A DNA stretch of 64,000 bases, taken from NCBI RefSeq assembly GCF_015278125.1, contig NZ_JADILO010000021.1:1-64000 (forward strand), in the 5' to 3' direction. The DNA is from Vibrio fluminensis. GTDB taxonomy: Bacteria > Pseudomonadota > Gammaproteobacteria > Enterobacterales > Vibrionaceae. The notes beneath the pieces were generated by a model. The model was not told the DNA's origin. It made no database searches and saw only the letters and a program-made list of their open reading frames with translations. Each line of letters starts with the position of its first letter. Position 1 is the stretch's first letter. Both the position numbers and the translations under genes were made by a program. This document shows, in pieces, positions 9,010 to 18,357 of the stretch.

Positions 9010-9669
9010 TTATGCGGCTGGGCTAACTGCTTGGTCCAGCTGTAGAACCATATTAGATACGTAGTGCTCGTATTTCTGTACCGCATTGTCGGTATCTTTA
9101 GCCAGTACGCACTTCACGATAGATTCGTATTCATCAGCATTGAGATTGCAGATGTTCAAGCCGTTATTAATCGCATGGAACTGATAACGTTGTAGCTGAG
9201 TCAGCAATTCAGTAAAGAAAGAAAGCATGATCTTTGAGCTGGCTGCATTCAGTAGACAGTGATGGAAATGACACAGGCGGTTCTGCCACTCTAGCCATTC
9301 ATACTCATCTTGCATTGTTTTCATGCGAGATAGCTTATGGTAAGCCGTAAGCAATTCAAGCTCCCAGCTTTCATCACCATATGCAATGGCTTGTTTGAGT
9401 AATACAGGAGTGATCACACGTAAACTGTCATGCAGGTCAGTGAGTTCATCGGCTGAAATGGGTGCTACCCAACAGCCTTTTTGAGGTTCTACTACCACAA
9501 ATTTAGACCAAGAAAGCTGAACCAGTGCTTCGCGTATTGGCGATGCACCTACGTCATATCGGGTCTTAAGATCAGCGACAACGAGCTTTTCACTTGGAGC
9601 AAAATTTCCGACTAAGATGTCGTGACGAATCATCTTAGCGACTTTATCAGTTAATGTTGGACTTGGCAC
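9010..9669 (-). CDS. GntR-family regulator with FCD domain
   Basis: A 219-residue regulator. The N-terminal winged helix (residues about 5-70) carries the GntR motif GASPIREALVQLS, and the C-terminal all-helical half is FCD-like (DLHDSLRVITPVLLKQAI and later His residues that may bind metal). It starts with GTG at 9669, preceded by GAGGA. FadR/FCD members usually respond to organic acids. The target is not evident; it lies between a SIMPL gene and pykF and has no obvious catabolic partner nearby. Confidence 0.82.
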   Translation of the reverse strand: MPSPTLTDKVAKMIRHDILVGNFAPSEKLVVADLKTRYDVGASPIREALVQLSWSKFVVVEPQKGCWVAPISADELTDLHDSLRVITPVLLKQAIAYGDESWELELLTAYHKLSRMKTMQDEYEWLEWQNRLCHFHHCLLNAASSKIMLSFFTELLTQLQRYQFHAINNGLNICNLNADEYESIVKCVLAKDTDNAVQKYEHYVSNMVLQLDQAVSPAA

Positions 9670-9784
9670 TATACAATCCTCGCTATAGCAATCAGAGCTA
9701 CTTCAACCTTGAATCTGATTTAACGGTACGGAGTACTTTCGCGCGAATATACAGCGAGGTGAATAGGGTGGCAAGCAGGTATAT

Positions 9785-9811
9785 AAAAAAAGGGGGCATA
9801 GCCCCCTTTTT
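9785..9811 (-). terminator. Intrinsic terminator after pykF
   Basis: Stem AAAAAGGGGGC/GCCCCCTTTTT with loop ATA. The A-run at 9785-9791 gives the minus-strand T-tail. It would also work on the + strand. Confidence 0.9.
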
Positions 9812-9838
9812 GTTTATTTGTCACTGTACATTTTAAAA

Positions 9839-11251
9839 TTATAAAACGTGTACAGATGCAGTGTTAGTTGTACCAGAAGCTACTAGAGCACCAGAAACCA
9901 TAACTACGATGTCGCCTTTCTTACCAAAACCAGAAGTTAGAGCGTACTCTTTACCGTTTTTGTAGAAATCATCAGTGCTGTCGATAGAATCAACAAGAAC
10001 TGGACGAACACCTTTAGTAAGAACTAGCTGTGCCGCAGTCTTAGGGTTAGTTGTTAGTGCAACGATGCTTGCTGTTGGGAAGTACTTACGTACTGAACGA
10101 GCAGATTTACCGCCTTCAGTTGCAACGATGATTAGTGGAGCTGCTAGTTTCTCAGCAGTGTCTACCGCGCCTTTACATACTGCTTCAGTGATGCGTAGAC
10201 GTGGGCTGTCTAGACGAGAACCTAGCTCAGCTTTTAGAGCAGAGTCAGTGCGGTTCGCGATTTGAGCCATGATAGATACCGCTTCAACTGGGTACTTACC
10301 TTTAGCCGTTTCACCAGAAAGCATCACTGCGTCAGTACCGTCCATGATTGCGTTCGCAACGTCACCCGCTTCTGCGCGAGTTGGGCGTGGGTTGTTGATC
10401 ATAGAATCTAGCATTTGAGTAGCAGTGATAACTACTTTACGTGCACGGTTACATTTCTCGATCATCATCTTCTGAGCGAAGATTACTTCTTCAGCTGGGA
10501 TTTCAACACCTAGGTCACCACGAGCAACCATGATACCGTCAGAAAGCTCTAGGATCTCATCGAAGTTATCAACACCTTCTTGGTTTTCGATCTTAGAGAT
10601 GATTTGGATATCTGCACCGCCGTTAGCCGTTAGGATCTCACGGATCTCTTTAACGTCAGATGCTTTACGGATGAAAGATGCTGCAACGAAGTCAACGCCT
10701 TGCTCACAGCCGAATTTAAGGTCGTTCTTATCTTTTTCAGATAGAGCTGGAAGTTGAACAGAAACGCCAGGAAGGTTCACACCTTTGTTTTCACCTAGTG
10801 CACCGTTGTTAAGAACTTTACACTTAACTTCAGTGTCAGTCGTAGAGATAACTTCCATCTCGATTAGACCGTCGTCTACTAGGATAGTGTTACCTGCAGA
10901 AAGGTCTTGTGCGAAACCTGCGTAAGTTACTGCTACAGTTTCTTTGTTACCTACAACTGAAGTATCAGTTGTGAAAGTGAATTCTTGACCAGCTACTAGA
11001 TCAACGTCGTTACCGCCTTCTAGTTTGATAGTACGGATTTCTGGACCTTTAGTATCTAGAAGGATAGCTAGTTGCTTACCAGTTACTTCCATTACTTTAC
11101 GGAAGTTATCGATACGAGTGCCGTGTTCAGCGTAGTCACCGTGAGAGAAGTTTAGACGCATTACGTTCATGCCAGCGTTTACAAGTTCAGTTAGCTTCTC
11201 TACTGATTCAGTTTTAGGGCCAATCGTACATACGATTTTGGTCTTTTTCAT
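9839..11251 (-). CDS. pykF: Pyruvate kinase I
   Basis: A 470-residue enzyme that converts phosphoenolpyruvate and ADP to pyruvate and ATP. Length and sequence match E. coli PykF, the fructose-1,6-bisphosphate-activated type: [16 protein letters not shown] start, [10 protein letters not shown], the catalytic [23 protein letters not shown] and the C-terminus [12 protein letters not shown] chose ATG 11251, preceded by GGAGAG, because the upstream in-frame extension to 11329 does not align with the family. It is divergent from the DeoR-type gene and glmS. Confidence 0.96.
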   Translation of the reverse strand: MKKTKIVCTIGPKTESVEKLTELVNAGMNVMRLNFSHGDYAEHGTRIDNFRKVMEVTGKQLAILLDTKGPEIRTIKLEGGNDVDLVAGQEFTFTTDTSVVGNKETVAVTYAGFAQDLSAGNTILVDDGLIEMEVISTTDTEVKCKVLNNGALGENKGVNLPGVSVQLPALSEKDKNDLKFGCEQGVDFVAASFIRKASDVKEIREILTANGGADIQIISKIENQEGVDNFDEILELSDGIMVARGDLGVEIPAEEVIFAQKMMIEKCNRARKVVITATQMLDSMINNPRPTRAEAGDVANAIMDGTDAVMLSGETAKGKYPVEAVSIMAQIANRTDSALKAELGSRLDSPRLRITEAVCKGAVDTAEKLAAPLIIVATEGGKSARSVRKYFPTASIVALTTNPKTAAQLVLTKGVRPVLVDSIDSTDDFYKNGKEYALTSGFGKKGDIVVMVSGALVASGTTNTASVHVL

Positions 11252-11715
11252 GGAAGATACTCTCCGGTAAATAAATATAGTTACAATTTCAAACCTAGTT
11301 TCTGAAAGTGTCGGCGTTATGCCGAACACTTCCGCTCCTGAAGCAAGCGCTGATCATTACATTTTGTGCCTGTAAGTAATCAGTGTAGTTACGCCTTCTG
11401 TATTTGCTCCAGTTTTGAAAGTCTTTTATCGAATTTAGTCATTTTATGACCATTCTGACTTCATAAAAGCGGGTTTTTTTGCGATTTTCACCACTTTACC
11501 CACCTTTGATTGCAAAAAAATTGCCGAATTCTGTAATTTTTTTTCTTTTCGGTTGCGAATTCTACCACCGAATCAAATCAATATCACTGCTTAAGAATTG
11601 TCTTAGGACAAGGTTTTCTCTCTAAATATTAATTTTTTGCTTCAAAATAAATGGACGAATAAGTTTCGAAATGACTATAATAAATTACGAATCGAAACTT
11701 AATGTCAGCCAGCTA
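11252..11715. other. pykF-deoR divergent intergenic region
   Basis: About 460 bp with no gene. It is AT-rich with poly-A and poly-T runs around 11475-11550 and must hold promoters for both directions. I could not identify a convincing Cra or CRP site. Confidence 0.4.
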
Positions 11716-12477
11716 ATGTCAAAACGAAACACACAACTAAGAAGACACGCGATTTCAGCCTTGGTGAATACTAAAGGTGAGGTCAGTGTCGAAGAGCTTT
11801 CGATCAAATTTGAAACCTCAGAAGTCACAATTAGAAAGGATCTCGCTTCATTAGAGAAAAACGGTCAATTATTGCGCCGTTATGGTGGTGCAATTGCGCT
11901 CCCTTCGGAAGTTGTCAGTGAAGAATTGAATGGAAAAGTTTCGGTTCGTAAGATTGAGTTAGCAATAGCCGCTGCAGAGTTAATCCGAGATCACAATCGT
12001 ATTGTTATCGACAGTGGCAGTACGACAACGGCATTGATCCAACAGCTAAATGCTAAACGTGGTTTAGTGGTAATGACTAACTCTCTAAGTGTCGCCAATG
12101 CGCTTAATGAACTGGAAAGTGAGCCACATTTGCTGATGACTGGCGGTACTTGGGACGCGCATTCAGAGTCCTTCCAGGGTCAGGTCGCTGAAAGTGTACT
12201 ACGATCGTATGACTTTGATCAGTTGTTTATCGGCGCTGACGGCGTAGACCTAGAACGCGGAACGACCACGTTTAATGAACTTGTTGGACTAAGTAAGGTC
12301 ATGGCGGAAGTGTCGCGTGAAGTGATCGTCATGGTCGAGTCTGAAAAAGTGGCGCGTAAGATCCCTAACTTAGAACTTAGCTGGGATGCGATCGATGTCT
12401 TGATTACCAACCAAGATCTCTCGCCAGAGTACCAGCAACAAATTGAATCACAGGGCGTAAGAGTCATTCTTGCGTAA
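11716..12477 (+). CDS. DeoR/GlpR-family regulator upstream of glmS
   Basis: A 253-residue DeoR-type regulator. The N-terminal helix-turn-helix includes VEELSIKFETSEVTIRKDL, and a C-terminal sugar-phosphate-sensing domain carries DSGSTTTALIQ and GADGVD. The family binds phosphorylated sugars. Its position directly before glmS suggests, by inference only, that it controls amino-sugar genes. Two in-frame starts exist, ATG 11671 and ATG 11716, neither with a strong ribosome site. I prefer 11716 (MSKRNTQLRRHAI) because it gives the usual family length. Confidence 0.85.
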   Translation: MSKRNTQLRRHAISALVNTKGEVSVEELSIKFETSEVTIRKDLASLEKNGQLLRRYGGAIALPSEVVSEELNGKVSVRKIELAIAAAELIRDHNRIVIDSGSTTTALIQQLNAKRGLVVMTNSLSVANALNELESEPHLLMTGGTWDAHSESFQGQVAESVLRSYDFDQLFIGADGVDLERGTTTFNELVGLSKVMAEVSREVIVMVESEKVARKIPNLELSWDAIDVLITNQDLSPEYQQQIESQGVRVILA

Positions 12478-12536
12478 ATAAAATTTAGGGCCTTTGCTTG
12501 CTGCCCTTTGGAAACATAAAAAATCGGAGAAACTTT

Positions 12537-14369
12537 ATGTGCGGAATCGTAGGTGCCGTAGCGCAACGAGATGTAGCAGAAATTCTGGTCGAAGGACTTA
12601 AACGCTTAGAATATCGTGGCTATGACTCGGCAGGGGTGGCGGTGGTCGATAGCCAGTCTAATCTGACTCGTCTGCGCCGTTTGGGCAAAGTGAAAGAGCT
12701 CGCGGACGCGGTAGAAAGCGCGCAAGTTTCTGGCGGCACTGGTATTGCACATACTCGCTGGGCGACTCATGGAGAGCCTTCTGAAATTAATGCTCATCCA
12801 CATATTTCAGGTGATATCACCGTGGTACATAACGGCATTATCGAAAACCATGAAGAGCTACGCGCAGTGCTGCGTGAGCGCGGTTATGTGTTTGAGTCTC
12901 AGACAGACACTGAAGTGATTGCGCACTTGGTTGAGTGGGAGCTGCGTTCCGCTTCGTCGCTTCTTGAAGCGCTGCAAAACACCGCGAAGCAGCTTGAAGG
13001 CGCTTATGGTACTGTTGTGATGGATCGTAGAGATCCAAGCCGTTTAGTCGTGGCTCGCTCGGGCAGTCCGATTGTCGTGGGCTTTGGTGTTGGTGAGAAC
13101 TTCTTAGCATCAGACCAACTTGCACTGCTTAATGTGACACGTCGCTTTATGTACCTCGAAGAGGGAGATGTGGCAGAAATCACTCGTCGTGAAGTAAACG
13201 TCTTTACTCAAAATGGTGAGCAAGTAGAGCGTGAGATTATCGAATCCAATGCAGAGCATGATGCGGGTGATAAAGGTAAATATCGTCACTTCATGCAAAA
13301 AGAGATTTATGAGCAACCAACCGCGTTGATCAATACTATGGAAGGACGCCTTACTGTCGATTCAGTCGTTACCAATGCGATTGGTGTTAAAGCTGTTGAA
13401 ATTTTAGATAAAGTAGAGCACGTGCAGATTGTTGCCTGTGGTACTTCTTACAATGCGGGCATGGTGGCACGCTACTGGTTTGAAGATATCGCAGGGGTGA
13501 GCTGTGATGTCGAAATCGCTTCTGAGTTCCGTTACCGCAAGTTTGTGACTCGTCCAAATAGCTTGTTGATCACCTTATCGCAATCAGGTGAAACCGCCGA
13601 TACACTTGCGGCGCTGCGCTTGGCGAAAGAAAAAGGCTACATGGCAGCAATGACCATCTGTAACGTGGCGGGTTCATCTTTGGTACGTGAATCTGATTTT
13701 GCCTTTATGACTCGTGCCGGTGTAGAAATTGGTGTGGCGTCAACCAAAGCCTTTACTACCCAATTGTCAGCGTTGCTGATGCTGGTAACGGCATTAGGCA
13801 AGCAGCAAGGTCGTATTGATCAATCTCGTGAGAGTGAGATTGTTGAAGCACTGCATGCACTGCCAAATCAAATTAACCAAGCTTTGTCGCTCGAGAAAGA
13901 GATTGAAGCACTCGCTGAAGATTTTGCCGATAAGCACCACACGCTTTTCCTTGGTCGCGGAGAGTTTTACCCAATTGCGATGGAAGCATCACTTAAGTTA
14001 AAAGAGATCTCTTACATTCACGCTGAAGCCTACGCAGCGGGTGAGCTGAAGCATGGCCCGTTAGCACTGATTGATGCCGATATGCCAGTCGTGGTCGTTG
14101 CACCAAGTAACGATTTACTTGAGAAGTTGAAGTCGAATATAGAAGAGGTACGCGCGCGCGGTGGTCTTTTGTATGTATTTGCCGATGCGAATGCGGGCTT
14201 TGCGGCAGATGAAACGATGAAGATCATCACTATGCCACACGTCAGCGACATTACTGCGCCAATCTACTACACCATTCCAATGCAGTTACTTTCTTACTAT
14301 GTTGCTTTGATTAAAGGTACTGACGTAGACCAACCTCGTAACTTAGCGAAAGCGGTTACCGTAGAATAA
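12537..14369 (+). CDS. glmS: Glutamine-fructose-6-phosphate aminotransferase
   Basis: A 610-residue enzyme making glucosamine 6-phosphate for peptidoglycan and LPS. The class II glutamine amidotransferase domain begins [10 protein letters not shown]; Cys2 becomes the N-terminal nucleophile after Met removal, which fixes the start at 12537 (preceded by CGGAGAAAC), not the in-frame 12498. Two SIS domains follow ([41 protein letters not shown]), and it ends LAKAVTVE, close to the family's usual tail. It lies 59 bp after the DeoR-type gene, so the two may share a transcript. Confidence 0.97.
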   Translation: MCGIVGAVAQRDVAEILVEGLKRLEYRGYDSAGVAVVDSQSNLTRLRRLGKVKELADAVESAQVSGGTGIAHTRWATHGEPSEINAHPHISGDITVVHNGIIENHEELRAVLRERGYVFESQTDTEVIAHLVEWELRSASSLLEALQNTAKQLEGAYGTVVMDRRDPSRLVVARSGSPIVVGFGVGENFLASDQLALLNVTRRFMYLEEGDVAEITRREVNVFTQNGEQVEREIIESNAEHDAGDKGKYRHFMQKEIYEQPTALINTMEGRLTVDSVVTNAIGVKAVEILDKVEHVQIVACGTSYNAGMVARYWFEDIAGVSCDVEIASEFRYRKFVTRPNSLLITLSQSGETADTLAALRLAKEKGYMAAMTICNVAGSSLVRESDFAFMTRAGVEIGVASTKAFTTQLSALLMLVTALGKQQGRIDQSRESEIVEALHALPNQINQALSLEKEIEALAEDFADKHHTLFLGRGEFYPIAMEASLKLKEISYIHAEAYAAGELKHGPLALIDADMPVVVVAPSNDLLEKLKSNIEEVRARGGLLYVFADANAGFAADETMKIITMPHVSDITAPIYYTIPMQLLSYYVALIKGTDVDQPRNLAKAVTVE

Positions 14370-14396
14370 TATTTCACCGAATTAAATTAGTTTAAG

Positions 14397-14430
14397 CCTC
14401 CACTGATGTTGTGTCTGTGGAGGTTTTTTT
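14397..14430 (+). terminator. Intrinsic terminator after glmS
   Basis: Arms CCTCCAC (14397-14403) and GTGGAGG (14417-14423) followed by seven T residues. Confidence 0.88.
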
Positions 14431-15281
14431 GTTGTATCGAAACCGTTGTAACGTCAGCGTTTAGACGTGTTGCTCTGCGAAAAGCTGCGTCTAGTTTTTT
14501 GATTTTGTTGATAGTTTTCATTCGGTTGAACATATTGAACAACAGGGAGATTTAGTTGCAAATGATAGTTGCAAATTATGGCCGTTAAAATGATATTAAA
14601 ATTATATTAATTTAATTATCAAAATATTTTATTGCCTAAAGTGTTTATTAAAACTTGTCTAAACAATAAAAATATATCCTGTGTCTTGTTGAATATGTGC
14701 TTTGATAAAACTGTGATAAATAGAATGTTTTAATTTTAGTGAAAAGATAAGGATCACACTTAACTATTAATTCTATTCGATTAATAAGTTTTTTGTTTGA
14801 TTATTGCTCGGTCGGATTAATTTTAATTAGTAGTGAGAAAAATGAAGTCTATATTCAAATCAAGGCGATTAGGGTTAAAGGGTTACAGAGCTTGGTATAC
14901 CTTTGATTTTAAACTTTCTATCCTACCATCTTGCCGTCATATCTAGTCTTTTATACTCGTCCCACTTGAAGTTGTAGCGGTGCTGATTGGCACTCACAAA
15001 CCTCATTACATAGTACATCTATGCTCAGAGGCTTTGTTCCTTGGTCGCCTACCTACACCTCCAAGTTGTTTGGGTATACCCCTAGCATCACTTGCTATGG
15101 GATCCTCATGATTTACAAAATTTATTTTAATTACTCTTTATAAACTCCATTGCCATTTATATCTAAAGAGTACATTAATTAAGATTATTTAATCTAATTA
15201 ACTTTAGTTCGAACTCTACTGCCTAAAATAACCCACCTATATGGATGGGTAGAATAACTATATCCAATATTGGAGCGTGAA
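14431..15281 (+). other. AT-rich gene-free region before the porin gene
   Basis: About 850 bp without a credible ORF. The segment 14560-14850 is very AT-rich. A dispersed repeat lies at 14952-15078. Just before the porin ribosome site is an imperfect hairpin, ACCCACC/GGATGGGT (about 15231-15250). Long leaders of outer-membrane porins are often targets of small RNAs; nothing here proves one. Confidence 0.5.
14952..15078. repeat. Dispersed MITE/ERIC-like intergenic repeat
   Basis: About 127 bp with imperfect inverted ends: the left end begins TATACTCGTCCCACTTGAAG, and the right end read in reverse begins TATACCCAAACAACTTGGAG (16 of 23 positions agree). The centre is also an inverted repeat, CCTC...CATAG-TACAT-CTATG...GAGG, so the whole can fold into one long hairpin. 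It encodes no transposase. Fragments with similar ends occur at 32525-32537 and 60079-60105. Confidence 0.6.
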
Positions 15282-16430
15282 ATGAAATTTAATAATAAGA
15301 AAGTTATTTTATTATCTAGCTTAGTGGTATCAAGCCAAGCGTTTGCTGTAAATGTGTTTAAAAATGACACGACCAGTGTCGATATCTCTGGTGCATTTTT
15401 AATGGATTACTGGCAACCAGTACAATTCTTTGATGATCATGACTTCAATACCAGTCGCAGTACACTAGGCTTTGGTATTGCTCACCAATTTGGTAATGGT
15501 TGGTCTGGCGATGTGAAGTTTGAATGGGATAACTTAACCAGCGCTCCTACAGAAGGCGTATCTGGTTCAGGCGATCAATTCCGTACCCGTTTAGGTTACT
15601 TCTCAGTGCATCATGAAGAGTACGGTAGCTTGCGTTTTGGTAAACAGTACTCTGCCTACCATGATGTGGCTGGCTATATGGATAACTTGATTGTATTCGA
15701 TCCAGATGCAACGCCAATCTTTAGTGACACTAAAGACGGTGGTTTTATGGGTACCGCACGTGGTGATGATCTAGTTACTTACCGTAATAGCTTTGAAAAT
15801 TTAAATATTTCGGCGCAATATGGGTTTGAAGAAAATGGACCAGGTTCTCTGACTGCGCCAAGCGGTGATAACGCAGATCCTGACAACAAGATTGCACGTA
15901 CATCAAACTATGCATTTGCAGCCAGCTATGATTTTGATTTTGGTCTAAGCATTGGTGCGACACATTTGGTTAACAAGGTTGAGACGACTGAGGGCACCCC
16001 TCTATTGAATCTTGACCCGAGTGATGAACAAAAACTTACGACTCTCGCAGTTAAGTATTCATACGAAGCGTTTAAAGTGACTGCCGCTTATACTGATGGT
16101 ACTAAAGCGCATGAGACGGACTATCTAGGCTATGGTTTTGACGTCCCTGGTAAAAAGAATAACTATGCTGATGCAACCGGTATGGATATCTATGCAGAGT
16201 ACTACTTCGCTATAGGTCTTCGTCCGTACGTTTACCTATCAAACGTAGATTTTGATGGTGACACTGCGGATACTAAAGGTGAGCGTAGCATCTATTCGAT
16301 GGGTTTAAGCTACCACGCTGCGCCTAACTTCATCATTTCGGGAGAAGTGAGAAAAGTAGAAGAAGAAGCTTTAGGTGCTGGTGACCAAGATGATACGATT
16401 TCTGGTGTCACTGTAATTTACGCGTTCTAA
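15282..16430 (+). CDS. Outer-membrane porin, Gram-negative general porin type
   Basis: A 382-residue protein with a signal peptide (MKFNNKKVILLSSLVVSSQ, cleavage probably after AFA) and a porin barrel: alternating hydrophobic strands, LRFGKQYSAYHDV (typical of loop 3 and the adjacent strand) and the C-terminal aromatic signature ending VIYAF. The start is ATG 15282 after TTGGAGCGTGAA. Pore specificity cannot be read from the sequence. It stands alone between glmS and the mtl operon, behind a long AT-rich leader, and has its own terminator. Confidence 0.87.
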   Translation: MKFNNKKVILLSSLVVSSQAFAVNVFKNDTTSVDISGAFLMDYWQPVQFFDDHDFNTSRSTLGFGIAHQFGNGWSGDVKFEWDNLTSAPTEGVSGSGDQFRTRLGYFSVHHEEYGSLRFGKQYSAYHDVAGYMDNLIVFDPDATPIFSDTKDGGFMGTARGDDLVTYRNSFENLNISAQYGFEENGPGSLTAPSGDNADPDNKIARTSNYAFAASYDFDFGLSIGATHLVNKVETTEGTPLLNLDPSDEQKLTTLAVKYSYEAFKVTAAYTDGTKAHETDYLGYGFDVPGKKNNYADATGMDIYAEYYFAIGLRPYVYLSNVDFDGDTADTKGERSIYSMGLSYHAAPNFIISGEVRKVEEEALGAGDQDDTISGVTVIYAF

Positions 16431-16438
16431 CCACTTAA

Positions 16439-16470
16439 AAAATGGGTCTCAATGAGACCCATTTTACTCT
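16439..16470 (+). terminator. Intrinsic terminator after porin gene
   Basis: Perfect 12-bp stem AAAATGGGTCTC/GAGACCCATTTT with loop AAT. Symmetric, so it may also end mtlR transcripts from the other side. Confidence 0.85.
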
Positions 16471-16528
16471 TTGAGATAAGTTAGTTTCAGAACCGTGTCT
16501 AAGTAGCGGTTTCGATGGTTAAACAAAC

Positions 16529-17059
16529 TTAAAATGGGCTCTCTTTGTTGAGTTCATCGCAGATACCAACGATCGCCAATGACAACCCAGATTTTATTAT
16601 TTGTTGTTGTCGTTGTAGTTGCAGCTGGTAAAACTCAAGATCGATATCATCGTCAGGTTCACTGACCTCCAATTGCACCATGCTCATTTTATTGACCAAA
16701 TGCAGCTGTTTGATGGCTTCCAAAATCTTCGGGTCAGTAAAAGCAAAATCCTTTTCTTCACTGTTGAGTTTGTGCTTGAGCTTAATGATGCTATCGATAT
16801 CGTGATAGACATCGTCAGGTAATACACCTAATCCATAGAGAAGCTTTAAACGTACCGATAGGTCACCTAATGGTCCTGAATCTTGCAATAACGGACCGAC
16901 AACCGACTGCACGGCGAAGTTATCTTTGCGGAAAATACGCTGTATTAACGCGTCAATTGAGTCGTTAAATACATCCACAGCGGCAACAAAGAATCCGCGC
17001 ACGGAAGCTGCGCTGTTCAGCCGTTCTATAATCTCGGTTTCGTTGATTCTATTTGCCAT
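16529..17059 (-). CDS. mtlR: Mannitol operon repressor MtlR
   Basis: A 176-residue all-helical MtlR-family protein; recognisable segments are LNSAASVRGFFVAAVDV, LKLLYGLGVLPDDVYHDID and a Gln-rich helix near the C-terminus. In E. coli MtlR lowers expression of the mannitol operon, although it lacks an obvious DNA-binding domain. It is the last gene of mtlA-mtlD-mtlR, 45 bp after mtlD. The order is the same as in E. coli. Confidence 0.92.
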   Translation of the reverse strand: MANRINETEIIERLNSAASVRGFFVAAVDVFNDSIDALIQRIFRKDNFAVQSVVGPLLQDSGPLGDLSVRLKLLYGLGVLPDDVYHDIDSIIKLKHKLNSEEKDFAFTDPKILEAIKQLHLVNKMSMVQLEVSEPDDDIDLEFYQLQLQRQQQIIKSGLSLAIVGICDELNKESPF

Positions 17060-17104
17060 ATACTGATCTAAAAATTAATGGGGGGAGCCGAGCTCCCCTG
17101 GTTG

Positions 17105-18253
17105 TTATAGTTGTTGGTATAGCGAGTCAATTTGAGCGACTTCAGCACTGTTTTTATCTAAGCCAGTGTAGTGTGCTAAAGTTTTCTTAACGCCCTGTTG
17201 CTGTAAAGCCGTTTGGAGCTCAATGGCTTGCGGGTCACTGTCACTTGTGTATTTCAGTGCCGCGGCGATACCTTTTAAAAGTGTTTTATTTTCAACACCA
17301 TACTCAATTGTACCCAGTAATGGTTTAATTAATCTATCATTTGCGCCTAATTTGCGAATTGGTTGGCGTCCAACACGATCCACTTCGTCGACCAAGTAGG
17401 GATTGGCAAAGCGAGAGAGGATTTTGTCGATATACGCAGCATGAAATTCGCGGTCAAAGCCATAGCGACGAATCAGTACCTCACCACTTTCAAACATGGC
17501 TTGTTTTACTTCAGCGTGAATTTCAGGATCTTCAATAGCTTCACGTATGGTGCGGTGTCCTTTTAGATTACCCAAATACGCTGTAATGCAGTGACCGGTG
17601 TTGAGAGTAAACAGTTTACGCTCGACAAACGCCATTAAATTATCGGTCTTTTCCATGCCGTTAATTTCTGGAATCTCACCTTTAAACTGCTGTTCATCAA
17701 CAATCCACTCGCTAAAGCTTTCCACCGTCACTTCCAGTGGATCATCGTTGGCAGCATCCGCTGGTGGTACGATGCGGTCAACCGCTGAGTCAACAAAGCC
17801 CACTAGCTCATCTACTTGTGGATGAAGTTGCTCATCTAAGTATTTGTAGACTTCACCTTTAAGGTGAGTGGTACCACGTACCATATTCTCACAGGCGATA
17901 ATATTGAGCGGTTTGATATTGCCAGAGGCGAGGCGTTTCTCAATCCCCTTAGCGATAGTTTTGGCAATAATGTCTAAAACATTTGGACCCACTGCCGTGG
18001 TGACCATATCGGTTTTTACGATTTGGTTGATCACATCTTCGCTCGCAGAGTTCACTGCTGTAACGTGCGTAACCGTGTCGATAGTGCACTCAGAGCCGAC
18101 GACCTTTACTTTGTATTCTTGTTTATGGCTGATTTGATCGACCAACGGCTCGTTAACATCAGCAAAGGTTACTGCTACATCGGCATCAGCGAGTAGCTTA
18201 CCAATAAAACCGCGACCAATATTGCCTGCGCCAAAATGAACTGCATTTTTCAT
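17105..18253 (-). CDS. mtlD: Mannitol-1-phosphate 5-dehydrogenase
   Basis: A 382-residue NAD-dependent dehydrogenase that converts mannitol 1-phosphate, the product of MtlA, to fructose 6-phosphate. The N-terminal NAD-binding motif is [16 protein letters not shown]; the catalytic-domain segment [15 protein letters not shown] and a Lys-rich family motif are present. Length matches E. coli MtlD (382). It is the second gene of the operon, with a perfect 9-bp hairpin in the gap to mtlA. Confidence 0.96.
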   Translation of the reverse strand: MKNAVHFGAGNIGRGFIGKLLADADVAVTFADVNEPLVDQISHKQEYKVKVVGSECTIDTVTHVTAVNSASEDVINQIVKTDMVTTAVGPNVLDIIAKTIAKGIEKRLASGNIKPLNIIACENMVRGTTHLKGEVYKYLDEQLHPQVDELVGFVDSAVDRIVPPADAANDDPLEVTVESFSEWIVDEQQFKGEIPEINGMEKTDNLMAFVERKLFTLNTGHCITAYLGNLKGHRTIREAIEDPEIHAEVKQAMFESGEVLIRRYGFDREFHAAYIDKILSRFANPYLVDEVDRVGRQPIRKLGANDRLIKPLLGTIEYGVENKTLLKGIAAALKYTSDSDPQAIELQTALQQQGVKKTLAHYTGLDKNSAEVAQIDSLYQQL

Positions 18254-18294
18254 AATCTTACCTACTATAAATTAACTAACGACATGCTTAGGGG

Positions 18295-18328
18295 GAGGTC
18301 AACCGCATAGGGGGTGACAGTTGACCTC
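18295..18328 (-). other. Intercistronic hairpin between mtlA and mtlD
   Basis: Perfect inverted repeat GAGGTCAAC (18295-18303) / GTTGACCTC (18320-18328) with a 16-nt loop and no T-run. Probably an RNA stability or processing element that uncouples mtlA from mtlD levels. Confidence 0.5.
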
Positions 18329-18357
18329 GGGACGCTCAGGAGCGCCTGTTTGCTGGT

